Source: Trileptium ribeirensis (Eukaryota > Nematoda > Enoplea > Enoplida > Thoracostomopsidae). From it: a stretch of 64,000 nt of DNA. Below are positions 25,095 through 37,499 of the stretch, one piece after another (position 1 is the stretch's first letter; the number at the start of each line of letters is the position of its first letter). Both the position numbers and the translations under genes were made by a program. The stretch is taken from the NCBI GenBank assembly GCA_030248225.1, contig JASANE010017456.1, positions 62,001 to 126,000 of the forward strand, given 5' to 3'. The notes under the pieces are model-generated. The model ran no database searches. It was given only the letters and a program-made list of their open reading frames with translations, and was not told the DNA's origin.

Positions 25095-28000
25095 GTATGT
25101 CACGCACGTTGTCGTTTGTTCTGTTTCTTTATAGCTTACTCTAGAGGCGGGGTCGGGTCCAAATTGTCAAACCCAACCCGACGGGGCAATTCGTAGAAAA
25201 CGAATTCAAGTAAAAGATTAACTAGATTTTCTGTTTTAATTTTTAACTGTCCGAAAATAGTTCACCTGAATTTGACTGTTGGATAATTAGTGAAAATGAT
25301 TTTCAACGTTTCTTTAATTCATTTTTGAAACTTCGGTAAATTATTGTTTCAAATATCAGTAATTGAAACAGAGCGAGCGGAGTTACACTGAGGGCGTTAA
25401 AGGAGGAAAAATAGTGAAAATTTTATTGTTCCCTAGTTATGTATCATTCATAACTCATCTTTGGGTGAATGGTTTTCGATTAAATTTTTTTGATAACAAA
25501 TTTGACGACGATATGGTGATGAAAGGCTCCGAGTCCATTTTCCGGTCAAGATGACAAAAACTGGTTTTTAAGGGCTCTTTGTCAACTCTGGTCGTACGGG
25601 TGCCACTGTTTAGCCCATATCTCGCGGCCTTGCACCCATATCTCGCGACACAGGCTTCGCATCGAAAAATGACGACCATCATGCAGAGCACATTGGGAAC
25701 TATAACTTTGCTACACACATCATTTTTATTGCACCACTTCGTGTTCGGCTGTGAGCCTTAATATGGTTTGTTGATCATCTTTGGGACAAATGTCGATTTT
25801 AAAAACTTCGGCATGTTATTGCATGTTTTTACGTTACAACTACTGTGTATTATGTTATGAATTACGATGGATTGCTATCTAGAGCACATCATAACTACAG
25901 TATGTATACCTTTTTATGGGGTTTCAAGGGTTTTACAATCGACGAACACGGTTTCCAAAATGCGCGTTTTCATTTTTTAGTTATGTATTACGTGGGCGGC
26001 ATTAAGAATGGCCTATATAGTTTTTTTTATATACGCTGAATACAACGATTGGATTATATAGAGTCTAAAAAAGTTTTCAGAAGATTTAGAGTAAGTGAAT
26101 CCGATTTCTATAAGATAGCCTGCCTTCAGTAGTTTAGTTGTGGATTGCATACAGGGCATCAAGAATGGTATGTATATTTTCCACATGCTGTATACGATGG
26201 TTTGGTTATATGGAGACCAGCACGAATATTTTATTCCTTTTCAGATGTTTTCATTGGGTTTATGATCAATGAACCCGATTTCTAGAATATAGCCTCTCTT
26301 CAATAGTTTGGTACAAGCCATCAAGAACAGTTTATATAGCAGTTTTCGAAAAGATGAGTACTATGGTTGGAATATGTAGAGATCAGCACGAGTATTCCAT
26401 GTTTTTTCAGAGGTTTTTAATTGGTTTAGCGCCAATGAACCCTGTTTCCACAGGGTTTGTTTTCTAAACTATTGTTTTCAATAGTTTGGTTTTACATTGC
26501 TTACATGGTACCAAGAATGGTCTATACACAGGTTCTTGGTACGCCCCATATATCGGTTTGGCTATCTAGAGATCAGCAAGAATACTGTATGCGTTTTAAA
26601 TTGGTTTCGATGGGGTTAGGGTTCCAAAGGTTTTAAACTGGTATATATACATCAAGCACAGCCTGTGACAGTTGATCACAATAAATGACAACAAATGAAA
26701 CCACGCTCACTCTTGTTCACCCTAGCATGCGAGATATTAGGTTATTCAAAAATTATTTATTGCGCGCTAGAAATTACTGAAGATATTTTCAAGTTTTCTT
26801 TAATTCATTTTCGAAACTTCATTAAGTTATTTTTTTCAAATTTACGATGTATATATTCCAAACAATTCCATTCAACTTCGGGAGATGACCCAATTCAAAA
26901 ATATGTTAACAACATCATGCGAAAATATGGCGTTGCTTAGTTTTCCCAACATGTATAGTTAGTTTATTTTTTGACAACGGCCTTTAGCCATGGCATTTTC
27001 TTGTCATCAACAAAAATATTAACAATCATTTTAAAATGTTTGTGCGGTAGTAACTGCTGAGACTGATTTTCGGCGTTTCTTTAATTCTTTTCTGAAGCTT
27101 CGGCGAATTATTATTTCAAATATCAGGAATTTATTCAAAAATACTTTATTATGCGCCGGTATATAATTGCTGAAAATGGTTTTAGCCTTTTTAATTTATT
27201 ATTGAAACTTCAGTATGTTGTTGTTTAAAATCTCAGAAATTTATTCAAATAAAATGTTATAATTGCTTGTCTGTCGACATTGGGAGGTGAATGACCCCAC
27301 TTTCCAAATCTCCATGTTTGTGATATTTGTCCATATTTCCGCCGTTCCCCTCCTCGACTGAAATCTGCCATGTTCAACTAAATAGAAAAATTTTTCTGTC
27401 TCTAAATTCATCTTTTCTGTATGCAAAATGTTTTTAAAGCGTCAATTACCACTATTTCTAATGTTAAAACATGGTTTTATGGCTTGAAAACATTTGCACA
27501 GCAGTAAAAATACATGAAAATATGGAAATATTTAGCATTTTGAAGCAAAATTTGTTCTGCTCCCACTTTGAAATTTCGCCCGACATTGAACATGGGCATC
27601 CCGTAGTTCTCTTCACTTTTCGGATAATTCTGAACTGCACCCGTATTTACTGAAAATGTTTTCAGCCTTTGTTTTATGAATTTCAGAAATTTCGACGAAC
27701 TGTCGCTTCAAATATGAACAGTTTATTTAAAAAAATTCAAAAATATTTTTATTGTGACGCTTTTATGTAAATATTGTGCATTCTATTAAGGATCAGGTCG
27801 GATTCGGATCGGATGCATTGTGAACAGTTTATATAACGTGCAAATCGGATCAGTTTGGAGCGTTATTGTTTTACATTGTTTTAACTCGAGAGCTGTGTAC
27901 CATGATTTGTACTAGAAAAAATGATTACTAAACGTTTTTTCATATTTGGCAATGTATGGATACTACATACTTTTTAATTGATATTGAGCTTTTAACAGGC

Positions 28001-30968
28001 GTTTAAAACCGTGCGACGATTGTACAAGAAATTGCAATGTTTGCGCATCGTAGAACTTGTGGAGGAGTGTCGTAAAGGTATGTCCATGTTGCTGTTATTC
28101 CCCTGTGTATAACAGTCTTATCGATACTGTCATCTTTTAAAATTGCGTATATTATTGCAGGTTGTGCATTGGTAACAGTCGTATTAGCGTATAATAATTT
28201 TGAGTTTAATGGTGAAACGAGTGAAGCAAAGAATTCCTAGTAACTGTGACAGTGGTGAAGTTTGATACTGTTCGTTATAGGGTGACACGGATAACTCAAC
28301 ACTTTGGTTGGACGGATTGATTCGCGCCAAAGCTCATCCATTAACAGAAAGAAACTTGCGAAAACCGATTCCATCATCTTTCTTCCCCCAAACAAAATCA
28401 GGCAATCAGGCTCGGGTCGGGTCCCGAAGAGGCCCAAAAATCACGTTACTTATTGTAACTCGACGACCGGTGCAGATATCTGAGTTAAATTGGGTACATT
28501 CTGTTGAGCAATTAAAGCGCCATAAGACTATATAATTTTTTGGGGTTTCTTAGCTAGGCTGTCCAAATTGGGCGGTGGCTGGCATTTTTCGGTTCCCCCT
28601 GGTTCAGAACAGGTGCCCCCGGTTCATGTCCCCTGGCAAAATTTTGGGCTTCCACCAGTCCACCGCGTCTTGGCCAAATTTTTTGTTTCCAACCGTTCCA
28701 AAGTACATAAAATTTGTACTAAAATTCCATTCTGAAGCCAAAAATTTCTCAAATTTTGTCAAAATTTGCTTCAAAATCGCTTTTCCTCTCCATCAAAAGC
28801 GTTTTGCTGCATTTCTGACGTAGTTGCGCAAATTGCTAGTCATAGTGTTTCTGGTTATAGTTACGCAAATTGCAGTAACATGTTCAGTGAAAAGTTTGGT
28901 GCAGGATTTTTTGAAATTTCAGAGAAAAAATTACCTGAAACTCTAAACAATAATTTTTGCAATCTCTAATTTTATATATAAGCACATTTCGGCCGCTTTT
29001 ATGCACATATGCAGTTTGCATTTATTTCAGTATATTTTCTGGTCTTACCTACACAATTAAAGACTGAGCTAGAATTTTCAATAATTTATAAAGAATGTGT
29101 GGAATGGTGAAAATATAAAGATACAGTGTGTTTGAGAGCTATCTGTATTTGCATACCGTTTTGTTTAATATACAATATATAGATTCAATATCAAAATGGT
29201 ACATATTATATAACAACAAAACAGGCTTGCTCAAAATCAGCTCGTGCAATAATTTAGTAAATACAGAAGAAGGAACTTTTGCGTTTACGCACTAATAAAA
29301 CAAACTGTTTGGGTTAGGATATTAAGGTAATAGATAAATCTCTGTTGGACTAATAATGCGCAGTACTGAAATCATTATTCAACGGATGAACTATAAACGT
29401 AGATATAAATCAATTACTATTGCAGGTGTACTGTTGGTGTTATTTGGCTATATTTTTTTCGTTTAGCCATTGGCATCAACTACGACGACACAGCGACAAT
29501 ACCTTCGCCGAAAACGCTACTCGAAATGTGCCAAGCGCTCAACGCTGCTCTTCGGCTAGGTATTGCCATTAACGTGAGTTGCTGTCAGTGCGCTGAGCAT
29601 ATTCGGGACCATCTTTTGTACGGTCATTTTGTTACTAACAATGCTCTTCTGTTGGCGTCAGCTGCATCCATCAGACGTGCCACGATCGGGATTGTGATAT
29701 CATCGTTTGGGATGTTAAAATATATAAAGATGTGGATTGATGGTCTTATCGCCACTTATAATAAAAACTTTCAAACTACTAAAGACGGCGACGGAAATGT
29801 AGACTGTGCTTCATTCCGGGCGTATAATTATGGCAGTAACAGCGTTTTCGATTGCTTGCGAGATGATCACATAACTAGCCTAATAAAAACGTCTTCAGAT
29901 TTGCCTGATACTCGGAGCCGAGCTTGCGCGCTACATGAAGTAGAAGAAGCTTTTCGAACCACTTTGGGCGTTACGCTTGAGCTGTGTGCGGCAGACGTAA
30001 GGCAAAGACTTGTTTGTAATCCAAATGGCGGAGTTAGCCCACGTGATAGAACGAGTGATAATGAAAATAAAAATTTCGACACTTGCGATGTTGGAGTACC
30101 AATGAAACGTGATGCAGACTTAGAAAGTATCACTGGAAACGAAGCTTGTTCAACCAGTCGTCACCAGAATGGTAACTCGAGGCCCAAGAAAAAAAGAAGA
30201 CGTAATAAATTGAAGGCCGATCTGTTATGTAATTTCAGAAATGAGATCAAGTCTGGAAACTCGGAAAATACGGCTATGAATCAGAATCTGCCCAATATCA
30301 AAGATCCAAGCTTTGTCATATCACCAACTATTCCAACTGGTGGTGAAATTCAAGGCTGCAACCATACTGTCAAAGCATTGAGAGCTCGCTCAGAATCCCC
30401 AAAGCAGCAAATATCCAGAAAAAGGAAGCGGCGTAAGCATCAAAATATAAATGCTGAAATACCAGAACCCAAAACGCGCTCTCTTAAGTCTAACTCGAAA
30501 CGAGCAAGTGATGTGACAACCACTAATAGTATGGCCAACACCTATAAGCCTGACAAAGCTACCGTGTCTTTGTTTGGTGTTGATATTCAAGGGGCGGACT
30601 TGGAACATAAACTGTCGCTAAAAGAATCTTATAAAGCGCATTTTACGGAAAATAATAAAGGATTAAGGAGAACCAGTACTCTTTACACTAATTCTCCAAA
30701 GAGTATTGATGCAGTGAGACGTTCTGTTAAAGCAGCAGCATCGTTCGAAGATTTAAAAGTAATCCTGAAGCAAGTAAAAAGCAATTGTAAACCGACTCTT
30801 GGCACACCAAAGCTTGAGTTTGAGAAAATGAAAGTTGTAAAGCTTTGCCTCAAACAGTGTCTGATTGAACTGCGACGAGAAAGAAAGTCAAAACTTATGC
30901 TTAACTCAAAAACTGCAACTTTTCGAGCAGCCAAACGTAAATGTTTAAAAATAATTCGAGCGGCTTGA
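24897..30968 (+). CDS. NEPRO: NEPRO homologue (nucleolus and neural progenitor protein), three exons, complete
   Basis: Exons 24897-25094, 27999-28077 and 29467-30968 join in phase (0, then 1) into 592 residues; human NEPRO has 567. Order of matches to the human protein: exon 1 FVLEFQNLSLSPRDAYICER with [20 protein letters not shown]; exon 2 AFKTVRRLYKKLQCL with ALKQVEQCLKRLKNM; exon 3 IPSPKTLLEMCQALNAALRL with [20 protein letters not shown]. These are followed by the hydrophobic segment (SIRRATIGIVISS, against LVSRLWVLYKGVL) and, near the C-terminus, VRRSVKAAASFEDLKVILKQ with [20 protein letters not shown]. Two lysine/arginine-rich stretches (PKKKRRRNK, SRKRKRRKH) look like nuclear/nucleolar signals. 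In vertebrates NEPRO is a nucleolar factor needed for rRNA processing and early development. No stops or frameshifts are seen. The identity comes from family memory; divergence is high. Confidence 0.75.
25095..27998. other. NEPRO intron 1, filled with repeats
   Basis: A ~110-bp module (CGTTTCTTTAATTC, GAAACTTCGG, ATTATTGTTTCAAATATCAG, ATTCAAAAATA) recurs at about 25285, 26755, 27055, 27165 and 27650. Repeat R copy 2 sits between the first and second modules. No exon beyond those described is supported. Confidence 0.5.
25368..26740 (+). repeat. dispersed repeat family R, copy 2 (NEPRO intron 1)
   Basis: Collinear with 3755-4650. It is longer because the 3' module (GGTTATATGGAGACCAGCAC and similar) is present four times, near 26048, 26203, 26365 and 26556, against two in copy 1. 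Non-coding, same orientation as the gene. Confidence 0.55.
27999..28077 (+). CDS. NEPRO: NEPRO exon 2
   Basis: 79 bp, acceptor TTTTAACAG, donor GTATGT, phase 0 in and 1 out. It encodes AFKTVRRLYKKLQCLRIVEL and a few more residues, the helix that follows exon 1 in human NEPRO without a gap. It is too short to stand out as an ORF. The G left over is completed by CC of exon 3 to Ala. Confidence 0.7.
28078..29466. other. NEPRO intron 2
   Basis: Donor GTATGT and acceptor GTTTAG. Contains the repeat at 28570-28830 and a GC-rich patch with GGCTCGGGTCGGGTCCCGA (28408-28426). No additional exon is needed, because exon 2 and exon 3 are phase-matched. Confidence 0.5.
28570..28830. repeat. dispersed repeat, copy 2
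   Basis: Related to 740-1210 (see that entry). Contains GGTTCAGAACAGGTGCCCCC and, on the minus strand, CTTCAGAATGGAATTTT. No coding content. Confidence 0.35.
29467..30968 (+). CDS. NEPRO: NEPRO exon 3 (most of the protein)
   Basis: 1502 bp from acceptor TTTTTTTCGTTTAG to TGA, open throughout. The first ~100 residues are the hydrophobic all-helical NEPRO core. The middle is a polar linker with Lys/Arg clusters. The C-terminal ~90 residues contain the second conserved block and a basic tail ending KRKCLKIIRAA. An alternative acceptor at 28160 (ATTATTGCAG) would give a short exon that stops after 27 codons. Confidence 0.78.
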
Positions 30969-32735
30969 TTTATAACTGTGTGTGCAAGTGTTTATGGCAA
31001 GTCTGCTTTCTGACCTTTCTGCTCAGTAGCACACTGGCTGCTGAGGTACATGTCGAAGCTGGCACAAAATTACGGATTGGCGTCTTTATGTCTATCTGTC
31101 AAGGCAGCCTTGTCTTATGCAGCGTTTACGTTATAAAAGAATACACAATGTAAAAGTTTTGTCCACCCAGAGAATGTTTCTGCTACCAGCTATATGCGTT
31201 TTGATTACCATAAATGTTTAGTGGTAGCATTTTAAAATAGTATGCGTAGCTAGTATCGGTAATGATTTAGTGTAGAATACACCATAAAATTTTTCAAAGA
31301 CGTTATATGGTGTCAGCTACACCATGCAGTTATTTACACACCTTATGTAATGTGCTTGTATTGTGTTCTCGACACCGTCGGCAAAAAAACAATAGGTAGA
31401 TTTAGACTAGTGATGCGGACCGGACCGCCGGTCCGGATCGGATCGCTCGTGCTTAGCCGGACCACACACTAAATCGATATTTTGCACTAAACTCCCGTGT
31501 CACCGGTAAAAATATGTTAACGCTTTAACTTATGATGACTCATCATACATTATTGGTTTTTTATTTTTGTCTGCTTCAACTTCATTGTGTTATGCTTTTT
31601 TATTTTTGCGTTAGCGTAGTTGGTGGCATTTTTTGTTTTGTGCAAATTATGTGTATTCCTAAATTTGAATATAGGCATACATGTTAGGCGAATCGTTTTC
31701 AATTTTTGAATAACAACCTAACGTATTTTCATGTAAATTCCATTTCAGGCCTTTGCCATGGTCCCCAACGGGGATATTTTGCATAGTTTCCAACTCATTT
31801 GAGAACTACTCGCGAAAATTCGTTAAAGTTGCTTGAAATAAATCCTTTGCCTCAGCTGTAAAATCATTGATATTTTTTCTAGTTTCAACGCTGGTTATAA
31901 TATTGTTTTCATAATTCTTCTATATCGTGTCAGCAACAGGTGTACCGAGTTTGGACAAGTGGTGTTTAAGGCTACAAGCCCACATATTGGGACTGGCCTG
32001 TATTAACGGTAATATAGGATCTCTTACCCAAACGAAACGGATAACGCCATGATGTAATGGTTTAATGCAAACCTGTAGAAACGCTTTCTAGATATAGCTT
32101 ATAACACCAATGTTATACTGACGAAATTTCACATAAGTCTCCTGGTAGCTCCGCACCACGATATATGCAGTTATTAAAAATTGTTGCTGATATACTCCAT
32201 TTTGTGGATGCATAGTAGACAACGCGCGACTTTGTGGAATTAATCTTCTTGAGCTATTTTATTGTACAATGCTATCATAGGTTTTCACGTCAAAAAATGA
32301 ACATTATTCTATTTTAGACAAATCTGTATGTACTTTAATATGAAACTGAAAGTGTTGACAAATTAACATGTGATTCTGATCGTAAAAATATCATCTTATA
32401 GCGTACAATTACTTTACTGCACCAATGACTGAAGAACCGAAGTTTAAATGTCTAATGCGGCGTTCACGTTACAATGTCACCGCTGTTTGGAACTTTTGTC
32501 CCGCTGTAGTCGTGACCATACCGCATAGACGGTCAGCGTGACACTATAATGTAAAGCTATGGCTTTTTGTCTTTGTCTTTACAGTGTCGTACACACCCTT
32601 AGCTACCAACTTGGCGCGAACTAACTATAACGGACACGTTTGCAGCTAATGCGGGTTTTTGGGCAATTGTGGCGTGTAGACTTATTTAAATTCTCGATAT
32701 TAGTATCTAGGCCATATCAACGTTGAAGGCAATGG

Positions 32736-33158
32736 CAAGGGCGTATCTAGAGGGGTGTTGCGGGGTCGCGACACCCCCCTTTTTGGTTCAACCCCAAACG
32801 AAATTTTTTTGAATGATTCCGGTTAAAAATCATGTCGGAAATTGTCCTAAAACTAGCCTCTCTCGAACTAGAAAACAATTACTTTCAACCGTATTTTTTG
32901 ACCAAACTTCACATTTTTGTATAAAAATTCGCTATTTTGGCAACAGTTACATTTTTACTTTTTATGGCGTACTTGATATACCAATTCTGGACCCCGCTTT
33001 CACATTTTTGAGCGCAACCACCCCTTTCTGAGCGCAACCACCCCTTTCTGAGCGCAACCACCCCTTTCTGAGCGCGACCCCCCGGACCCCTCCTTTTAGG
33101 TACCCACTGTGGGCCGCGACCCCCCCCCCCCATTTCAAAATTCCTGGCTACGCCCTTG
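32736..33158. mobile_element. hAT-like element C, innermost insertion
   Basis: Ends CAAGGGCGTATCTAGAGGG and ...CCTGGCTACGCCCTTG are inverted repeats. The flanks GGCAATGG and AACAATGG are a diverged 8-bp duplication (6 of 8). Inside lie poly-C runs and a 20-bp tandem repeat (33011-33070). No transposase. Confidence 0.7.
33011..33075. repeat. 20-bp tandem repeat, about three copies
   Basis: Unit GAGCGCAACCACCCCTTTCT repeated three times, then a diverged fourth, within hAT-like element C. Confidence 0.85.
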
Positions 33159-33839
33159 AACAATGGTGCACACTCTGAATAAAACTGCAACAAGACACGG
33201 TGTGCTTGGCACTGTCGAGATGTGGCAATACCGCTAGCTCTAACTACCTTTGAAATAATTTATTGAAACCATAGGGGTGTCCAAGACACCCTGTTGGCTA
33301 CAGTGTGCCTGGCACTGTGTGGTGTAAATAGGTTCCAAACGTTGGGGACATTATAACGTGACGGCCGTAGAAAGTGCAAAAACAGTTGGCTATATAACTT
33401 AATTAATTTAAAATTACTATAATGGTCTACTCCATCAGTAGCGTTATGCTTGAGTAGGATTTATAATCAATTTGTAACTTTCAAACCGCGACCGTCTCAC
33501 AATTTCCTTCTAGTAACAAGCAAACATTTTGTGTTCTGCTGATTTTGGAAAAAAGAAATCTAGAATATTTATATTCGGTGGTGGACCGGGGTCGGACCAG
33601 ACCGCATCGCACCGAACTGGACCACTATAGAAGCCTGATCAAACCCGTAATAGTTACCGGACCGGTCCGGTACGCATCACTAATTTAGACTCTACTTTAA
33701 GTTGAACGGTTTTTAATACACCATCTGTTTTATAGTGTGGGTGTAGGTACTTACTGCATACCAGTGGCTGGTTTAGAATATAGGCGGACAAAACTTTCAC
33801 ATGGGGTCCTTTGTATATCGTAATATCGTAAAAGCCGCA

Positions 33840-36600
33840 TTGTATTGGTTAATTACATCACATTACTAGTACAATTACATGGTTTCATTACAATCACAAC
33901 TTAACGAATTGTCGACTAGGCAAGATATTGATATCGATACGGTCGAATGCCTTTTTTCCGTTTAGATTCATATTACTAAATGAAGACACGGTCCTACTTA
34001 AAAAACTATATGTTTGTTTTATGAACGCTATAAACACGTAAATTGTCGAGTATTTGTTGCTAAAAGTGTACCTCTATAATGGTTTGACTAACTTGTTTTT
34101 ATGAAACGCCATTCAGTTTCTGCATGCATCTGTTTAGTACATATATATAACTACTACCCTACCGAGCTATTACAAGGCAACAGATTGTGTTGTATCATCC
34201 AGTATAGATAACCAGGCAAGACATTTCGTTGTATCTTGCAGCACAAATAGTTTGGTGTATTCGACTCGTTATGGTCAGGATATAAATTGGAATCTAGATC
34301 AGAATATGGATCAGCAGAGATAAGGTTGTATTTAGCGCCCCGGCTTCTCACTGGAAACTAGAGTCAGGTTTGTATCTTCCAGTGAAAGTCGGGACCCTGT
34401 GGCGGTATTATGAATTTGGCTATTGGGGGCGGTCCCATCTTAGAGGAAATGCATACAACTCAAACGGCTAGCAGTTTATGATCGTAGGTAGGAACTACGA
34501 TTTCACTGTGAACTAACGAGTGTCTAGTGAGCCAACGGCGATGGGAATTCCTATAACTCAAACGGTTAGCAGTTTATGATCGTAGGTAGGAACTACGATT
34601 CACCGTGAACTAACGAGTGCAGTGAACCAACGGCAATTGGAATTCCTATAGCCCATAGAAAAAATGAGAATTGTTTAGCCGAAATACAGAAGAATTCGTA
34701 TATTTACCTTAATAGAGAATGATTCTATAATTTTTAGATGCGTGCAAAAGTGCCCGGGGGAAAACAAAGTTCAACGGGGGGCGTGAACTGTGGCGAACAT
34801 AGGTGGAGATCGAACTAGCTGTCCCCCTTATTTGAAGAAGTCAGACCAATAGTCTTCTTTGGTGTAATTCTAGCTTCTGTTAAATTGGCGCTACGTATCG
34901 GCTCGGAACTGAACTAAGGGTCTCGTAACTAAGCCAATCCAGCATAATCGATGTTTCTATAACCGCTAGAGCCGATTTTGTTCTGCTCGAAAACACGGTG
35001 GGTCGATTACGACTGCATACGCGTAAAGGATGTGTCTTACTCGAAATTACAAAATATAACATCCAGGATTCCTTCAAAGTTAAGCCGGCTTTAATGATAT
35101 TATTTTAAAAAATTTATTGAAAATTCTAATCGTAACAAAACTTGTGTCGTATTATTAAGTCAAAATATTAGACTTGAAAACGCAACTACTTCATAGCTGT
35201 TTCTGGGAATCAGTTGACAACAGGTAACCTGCGCGTAGTAGCTAGCACATTTCTACATGCTCAGTGGTATTAACTGGTATAACAAAAATAAAACCTAAAA
35301 TGGTTTCTGACCAAAAACCGCGATGGGCTGATCACTTTCACGCAGCTCGTTAGCTGTCAAAATGTATGTAAGCTTCCGTCTAGGATGATTGTTTTGGTGG
35401 CATGTATATACGTTATCTACGCAAATAGGTTAAGTCCTCCGTTACGTGGCATGTGGTGTGAGAGTCGCTGGTAATAATCCAATACATGAAACTAATTACA
35501 ATAGAATCTTAAGTTTGACCTTAAGATGCATGATAAAGTGAACTTCCAATGCACCGTTATAAATTTGCGATTTGTGGGTTTCGAGGGCCTGAAAAAAATT
35601 TTTAAGGGAAGCGAGAACATATATATATTCATCTCTATATATGAAGGTCATTTTAATCACTATTTTTGATTTTAGCTTAAATACCCCACTTTGTTTGCGT
35701 GTAGCTTTTTCACCACCCCTTAAGGTGGTTGTTGTATATATAGGCATAAAATTATTTTTTTCGCCGTAGGTTAGCATATTTATGTGGGTACATATACTAA
35801 GGGTCAAAATTTTCGTTCGCTTTTCTGAAAAATCGCCTCGAATCTGGAGGCCGAAATTTGTCAATTTTGAAAATATAGTGAGATGTTCACTATATCGCAC
35901 TTAGCTCAGATCGCTATAGGATTGGACTCTGCTCGACGAGTTGGATCAGAACCAGTTTTAAGGCAATTTTTTATGTAGATATTTTCAATGAGTCCCCGTG
36001 GTACCTAAAAACTCGATAAACATAATTTTATATATCTTTCCATCCGCATGGATGGGCTCAGCTTTGTGGTGCTATGATTGACACATTTTGGCTAAGGGAG
36101 CTAAAAGAAAGGCCCAACTTTGGTTTCCCAGCTGCACCGTCGGCTTCCTGGTCACGATGCCCATGGGACCCGAATTTCCCAACCCTCAGCGGAAAGGCAG
36201 TGTAGGTTTGGCCTCCTTCGGTGGCATACGAATCTGTAGCGTTGTATATATGATTTCTACAGGTTCCCCGAGAAAGAATCAACACTATGTATTGGTAATG
36301 AGTTACACTCGGTTATATGTTCTAACAACTTTATTGAGCATTGGTGCTCTAGAACTGAAACATCCGAATTTCCATATTTGCCTTTCATGATATTCATAAC
36401 GTTTGCAAGTTTCCGCATTCATAGTATGCCTCGGTTTCGTGCGATTTTCTAAGTTGCAGCTCTATAACCGATTCGATTTCATTTTTTATTGATTTTGCAT
36501 TGAATTAGCTGGTTTAATTTGCTTTCCTAATAAACGATTGCAACGGTTCAATCGATGTTGAGCGCTTTTTAGGTAAAACAAATTTTTACTCTGTTAGATT
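33840..36600. other. non-coding stretch
   Basis: Contains the 98-bp dimer at 34457 and a 134-codon minus-strand ORF (35496-35900) with no recognisable motif and AT-rich simple composition. A GC-richer patch at 36090-36260 is unidentified. Confidence 0.35.
34457..34650. repeat. 98-bp tandem dimer
   Basis: Starts AACTCAAACGGCTAGCAGTT at 34457 and again (one change) at 34555. Each unit contains the short inverted repeat TCGTAG..CTACGA. The second copy has small deletions. Confidence 0.75.
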
Positions 36601-37499
36601 TGGTCCACAGTAGTAACTAGTAGACGTAACATTTAAGGGACAGCAACTTTGGCATACTGGTAAGGACGCATTGAATTTTTGCGCGTAACTACGCAACCGG
36701 AGCTTATGCAGTGACGAGACACACTGCATTCGGTAAATAATATTAATGTAATAACCGGTGACGCAGCTGCATGGCGCAACTTCCTAACACCATGCCCATA
36801 CGACCCCGGCTATCGTAACCTCAAGGGTGGACCGTGATTACAAAATTTTGAACCTATTCTTGGTCAGACCCAAGAAGCTACGCAGCTTAGCAGGCCACAG
36901 GCGCACGGGGTGTGTTCGGACCCCGCCCGAAAGGTTGCGCACGTGTCTAGTATCGGATATGATTTCTGAGGTCCCCCAGGGAGGCTAGCACCGACACCTG
37001 CTCATAGGTCATGGAGCCTAGCCGCTATTCCCTATCTTTAGACTCATCGGAAGTTGTTTAATTCTATTTTAGTGAGAGGAGTGTGGAAGCAAAATGTGCG
37101 AGTGTTCCTACAAATTTGAAGCTCAAGATGAGTTACCTGATTAAAATCGCGGTATGCTCCGTGTTAGAGCGTTGACCTATGTGGCCCCCACAGGGTTCCG
37201 ACGAGCCCTGAGTGTTTAATGTCGGATTATCAATGGCGTGGCCTGCGCTTTTCAATAAACTCTATTTCGATGATAGTATTCAAAATTCCCTACTGAACTT
37301 TTCAAATTATCGCTGGGGACGAGGTAACTTTTTCGATTGTGTTTCTCAGATTTTACTCCTAAATTCCAGTAAACCATGAAATAAATTAGATGGAAGGCCA
37401 TGCTCGTCAGGGCTTGCGACATTCTCGCACACAAGCCAAGGCGAACAGGACCTGCTCGTCCATGCGGACAAACCAGAAAAGGAAAACTCCCTATCGTCT

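Larger units (their letters stand above)
32456..33369. mobile_element. TIR element B inside the hAT
   Basis: Left end TGCGGCGTTCACGTTACAAT... and right end complement TACGGCCGTCACGTTATAAT share about 30 of 37 positions. The left flank is TAA; the right flank is GAA, so the duplication is imperfect. Non-coding. The terminus resembles that of MITE A (TGCGG.GTTTACGTTATAA). Confidence 0.6.
31408..33682. mobile_element. non-autonomous hAT element inserted in MITE A
   Basis: Terminal inverted repeats TAGTGATGCGGACCGGACC / ...CCGGTACGCATCACTA, with a perfect 8-bp target duplication ATTTAGAC (31400-31407 and 33683-33690). No transposase is encoded. Subterminal GGACCGG-type repeats recur at both ends. 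About 914 bp of it is a later insertion (32456-33369). Confidence 0.85.
31118..33839. mobile_element. MITE family A, copy 1, split by nested insertions
   Basis: Left end TGCAGCGTTTACGTTATAAA (31118) and right end ...TAATATCGTAAAAGCCGCA (33839) are inverted repeats of the intact copy at 49381-49804. It is flanked by TTA on the left and TTG on the right. Removing the hAT at 31408-33690 restores a ~440-bp MITE. The interior is built of short TGGTGT..ACACCA mirror units. Confidence 0.7.

Noticed and set aside
28161..28241. Alternative NEPRO exon after ATTATTGCAG
   Set aside because: It stops after 27 codons and does not match the family, whereas the 29467 acceptor restores the conserved motif order.
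35496..35900. 134-codon minus-strand ORF, one of the longest between genes
   Set aside because: No motif, AT-driven composition, no splice partners; treated as chance.
36088..36390. Overlapping ORFs on both strands in a GC-rich patch
   Set aside because: Neither product resembles a known protein; the mirrored openness reflects composition.
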